In this document: in pieces, positions 60,457-64,000 of the stretch
Layout: the number at the start of each line of letters is the position of its first letter
Position numbering within the stretch: the first letter of the stretch is position 1
Assembly: GCA_963969395.1 (NCBI GenBank)
Contig: OZ017797.1
Location: forward strand, 41,106,001 to 41,170,000
Direction of reading: 5' to 3'
DNA from: Pseudoscleropodium purum
Lineage: Eukaryota > Streptophyta > Bryopsida > Hypnales > Brachytheciaceae
Length of the DNA stretch: 64,000 bases
Notes under the pieces: generated by a model
What the model was told of the DNA's origin: nothing
What the model saw: only the letters and a program-made list of their open reading frames with translations
Database searches by the model: none
Translations under genes and position numbers: made by a program

Positions 60457-61750
60457 AATTTTTGGCACTGGGATGAAAATTCGCCGACGACCGTCAAGCA
60501 ATCTAGCCAGCCTGAGCTCCTTTCAGTTCAGGCGTTCCTCCATTGAGTCCATCTGTCCGTCCGGGGAAGCAGAAGGCCCCTGGTAGTAACTGTGGACGGA
60601 TGTGGGACTTATTATTCCCCTCACCAGGCACTTTGTGAGGCACTTTGTGAGGCACTTTCAATTCGATGCAGATTTGGATTCAATTGCTGTTTGCCGTGAG
60701 CACGAAAAAGCTACAGTACCTTGCACGGAGTAGTTTACAACTTTGGGAAGTACTGCATCTCTGCTTTCTCTCCATTTATCTTTGGGAGTGAGCGACACCG
60801 AACTTAAGAAAGTCCCTGATCTTTCTGCAAGGTAAATGAAAGGCACGAAATGTCTTGCCGTGTGTCATCACAGAGTGAGTTCAACGGAGTGAGTTCAACA
60901 GAGTGATGATGAAGTAATGTAGTGTTTCCTATCATTCTGCTGCAGTTCTTTTAATTATTTGATCTGAATAATAAACACATAAACAATTATCATTTGACAA
61001 TCATACTTCAGCCTCATGATTGAAGGATTGGGAGGTATTTTAACCAATGTTTAGAATGTTAATTTCATTTTCATAGCAATCAAGCCTCTTTAACCCTTGA
61101 CCACACAACCACTTTTTGTAGTTGCAAAAGGAACAAGGAGATGCACTTTGATTGGCTTTGTCCTTGTAGTATTGGCACACTATTCAAGTAAGGTCCCTAC
61201 TCAAGTTGCCTATGCAAGCCTCTTCCCATGTGGTTCAAAGTCAACAAAGTGTGATCAGTGATGAATTTTGATTGGAACCAAGAAGAATGATTTTGCATAT
61301 GAAAATACTACTTCTAGTGCAACAAATTCATCATGATTTGGATAAGTATGCAACTTAGGATCTAGGTGCTTTATACAACAACAACAAAAAATACATATTA
61401 GAAGAGCTAATGTAAAAGAATATATATGTGTATGTGTGTATGTATATGTATATGTATGTAAGTATATATGTTACCAAAAATTATATCACCCATATGTCAC
61501 TAAAAGTTATATACAAAAATGATAATTAAGTACATGTCAAGTATGAGAAAGAGCTTGAACCTCTAGTCTCTAGGCCTTGTTGACTCCTACAACCCCACAT
61601 TATCTTTTGCCATATCACATCTTGATTGTCACAAAGTTATATATTTCCATATTATCACCTTTATTTGGCATTTGGTTACTTATGTAGTTATATAGGTTGT
61701 GACATTAAAGAGGTAGAGCATTATTTCATTTCTTCATAATTTCACTTCAA
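60457..61750. other. Intergenic DNA with TG/TA microsatellite
   Basis: It is moderate in GC to about 60930, then AT-rich. A mixed (TATG)n/(TG)n run lies at 61418-61470. Nothing coding is recognised. Confidence 0.45.
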
Positions 61751-62252
61751 CAAGTGTGCCCCATGCCATTGCCACAGTCAAAACAAAACAAAAAATAATT
61801 TTCTAATTTTTTTAATTCATAAAAATTTCAAAATTTAGTAACTTTCACGCCTTAGGTTTGAATGCCACAAAACCAAACCCAAGCACCCTTCTTTGCTGAG
61901 GGCTTTCCGACAATACCAAATACGCAAATGGAAGACACGTGATCTAGGAGATCTCAATATGACAAACAAACAACCTAACTCAATAGAATGACAAGTGTGC
62001 CTTGTGCCATTGCTACAGTCAAAACAAAAACAAAAACAATTTCTAATTTTTTTAATTTGTAAAAACTTCAAAACTCAATAACTTTCACGTCCTAGCCTCC
62101 TCCTAGGTCCAAACACCACGAAACCAAGCCCGTGCACCCCTCCTTGCCCAGGGCTTTCTGATGATACCAAACACGCAAACGGAAACGCACGGTCCAAGAG
62201 ATCTCAACGTAACAAACCAAACAAACCAACAGCCTAATTTAATAGGAGGATG
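61751..62252 (+). repeat. Tandem duplication, two copies of a 241-bp unit
   Basis: Copies start at 61751 and 61992 with CAAGTGTGCC. They share GTCAAAACAAAA, TAACTTTCACG, a CCACRAAACCAA block, AGGGCTTTC, ATACCAAAYACGCAAA and AGATCTCAA blocks in the same order. They differ at roughly one base in six or seven by eye, so the duplication is not recent. Confidence 0.85.
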
Positions 62253-63460
62253 ACTGTTTGGGTCTCGGAAATTGACAGAGGCCCCCCAAAGTAACTTATT
62301 AGCCCAATTTGCTGGTCTCGTGAATACTGTAATTCCTGGGTGCTACAGACAGTACAGTGTCTTCATGGATGACATAGAATGGGTTCCCACGGTGGCGGGA
62401 TGGGCTGACTTGTGAAGTTCAACCCTATCCTAAGTTATCAGCCTATGATGGAGTGCATGTTTCTCACCTTCCACAAATTGCTCATCAATGGCCACTGAGA
62501 GCCACACAGTCATTAACTGCTCATTCATTTGGTATGATGCACAGTTCTGTATTTGATTTTATCGGCTGTGGACCAAAGGCGAGGAGGCATTGCATCGACC
62601 AAAGGTAGGCGAGGAGCTTCAGGGAGTAGGACATCACTTAGGAAACTTGGAACCAATGTTACATGGACTGATTACTAGAGCTTCTCTTGGCAACTGGCAA
62701 GGTAGAGCTGCTAAATTGGTTTTGCCCCAATGAAAACAATACATTCCCAATGATGTAAATTATTGTATCAACACACACTGTCTAACTTGACCAGTGAATG
62801 ACAACAATCACATTTGTGTCAGGGGTAGCTTTGCCTTGTTGCCAAACTGGAATCAGCCGGAAAATTAAGTCCAGTATAAAAAAGAGTTTTCTGGAAATTG
62901 GAAACCCATTCACCTACCTCCGTCCTGAGTGCTTTTCATAAGTTGTGTCTGAAATGTGCACCCAAAATTAATTTCCAGTTCTAGTGTTCAGAAGTTTCAC
63001 ACTTCTATGCAGAATTCCATAATTGCTTAAATTGTCTCACATGATTTGTTTGTCAGCATGCAAGTTCACAAAAGGTAGTCCACTTAACATTCAACACTTC
63101 ATTATCACACAATGTAACAGAATTCCATATTGTCACTTTCTCTTTGGGAGCACGACGTGTAGAGACTGGCGAGTGGCAAGCTGGCACTGTGACTATTTTT
63201 TCATTTATTTTAGGCAGTGATGCAGCGTTGGAGACTTGGAGTGATGCAGTTGTTTACATCTAAATAAGTGGATGAAACGTGAAAAGTTTGAATGCCACTT
63301 CAAAATTATTCATCCAAAGGAATGTACATTCATCCAAAAGAGATTGGTATTGTCTTTAGAATATGTAGCAAATCAATAATTGTATCCACTAAAAATAGAG
63401 GAATATATTGCCTACTATTCTTTCCAAACAAATTTGTATTGTTTTTGAGCAAAATATCAC
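62253..63460. other. Intergenic DNA, no gene recognised
   Basis: Composition is intermediate to about 63270, then AT-rich. Frames are short (65 codons or fewer) and resemble nothing. No repeats shared with the rest of the window were noticed. Confidence 0.4.
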
Positions 63461-63464
63461 TTAA

Positions 63465-64000
63465 CCCCTAAATTCCCATTGTCCCCTCGGGGAACAAATC
63501 AGATTTTGGGCAAGTTCTTGTGACCTCAATTTTTGGTGAATTGTTTTGAAACTATCCTATAAGATAGAAAAACTGATTATCTACATGGGAATATAATTTT
63601 TATTTCAATTGGTACCCGGTAGCAAAAGTTATACCACAAAAAGCCTAAAATTGAACTTAGTGGGTAGCACAAAAAAAATTGCAAAAAATCAAAATAAATT
63701 TTAATTTTTTTTCCTCTGAAATGTTTCATTTTTGTCTACATGTGAAGCTTTGATTCGTTCTTTTTGGACTAATAATGAGAAAGTTAAAGACAATCTTGTT
63801 TTTCGGGCAATTTTAGCATTTTTTTGAAAAAATAACTTTTAGGATTCATTTCTGAATGCAATTTTCACAATTTTCTACAATTCTTTTTTTGAGAATGTTG
63901 TGTTTCCTTGCTTAAATAATCTCACCATTGGGATTAATGTCTTTCAATCTTCTCTTGGAGTTATTAAGAATTTAGTTTTTTTTCCAATCTTGGACCTACT
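63465..64000 (+). mobile_element. TTAA-type repeat, copy E, cut by window edge
   Basis: TTAA-CCCCTAAATTCCC begins at 63461. The whole 536 bp to the window end run collinear with copy D at 5065-5610, down to the shared CAATCTTGGACCTACT. The right terminus is outside the window. Confidence 0.7.

Overview
This window looks like nuclear DNA of a land plant that makes swimming (flagellated) sperm, such as a bryophyte, lycophyte or fern. Three things support this. Genes are split by short GT-AG introns and encode plant-type proteins: AP-3 delta ending in IPDFLL, and a plastid-type UPF1/SMUBP-2-like helicase. A Ty3/gypsy chromovirus is present. DRC4/GAS8, an axoneme subunit kept only by plants with flagellated gametes, is present. 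The species cannot be named from the sequence. Genes sit in GC-richer islands separated by long AT-rich tracts full of decayed repeats.

Layout. 0-3.3 kb: a Harbinger-like MITE end, then eight exons of DRC4 on the minus strand, with the gene's 3' end outside the window. 3.3-10 kb: AT-rich DNA with one TTAA-flanked repeat. 10-13.6 kb: a GC-richer island holding a frameshifted, intron-containing fragment of the splicing factor gene SF3B3. 13.6-22.8 kb: repeats, including a 1.55-kb TTAA-flanked element that carries a second element inside it. 22.8-27.5 kb: the intact two-exon gene for AP-3 delta (925 aa), with related repeats (22.28 and 28.06 kb) on both sides. 28.8-34 kb: minisatellite and repeat DNA and an intact 334-bp Harbinger-type MITE. 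34.0-40.0 kb: a dead chromovirus on the minus strand. 41.2-49.5 kb: a ten-exon helicase gene (989 aa) with a probable plastid transit peptide. 49.5-57.6 kb: repeats, including two tandem copies of the TTAA family. 57.6-60.5 kb: a moderate-GC area with an intact two-exon gene for a GYG-repeat, Asp-rich protein with possible stress-type promoter motifs. 60.5-64 kb: repeats.

The genes do not form a pathway; they are independent housekeeping, ciliary and possibly stress genes. The most notable unexplained structure is a dispersed family of AT-rich elements that begin CCCCTAAA, end TTTAGGGG and are usually flanked by TTAA. At least seven dispersed copies are visible, plus a 201-bp miniature in a helicase intron. 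No transposase for them is seen here. Exon joins below were made by eye from splice-site consensus and remembered family sequences; no database search was run.
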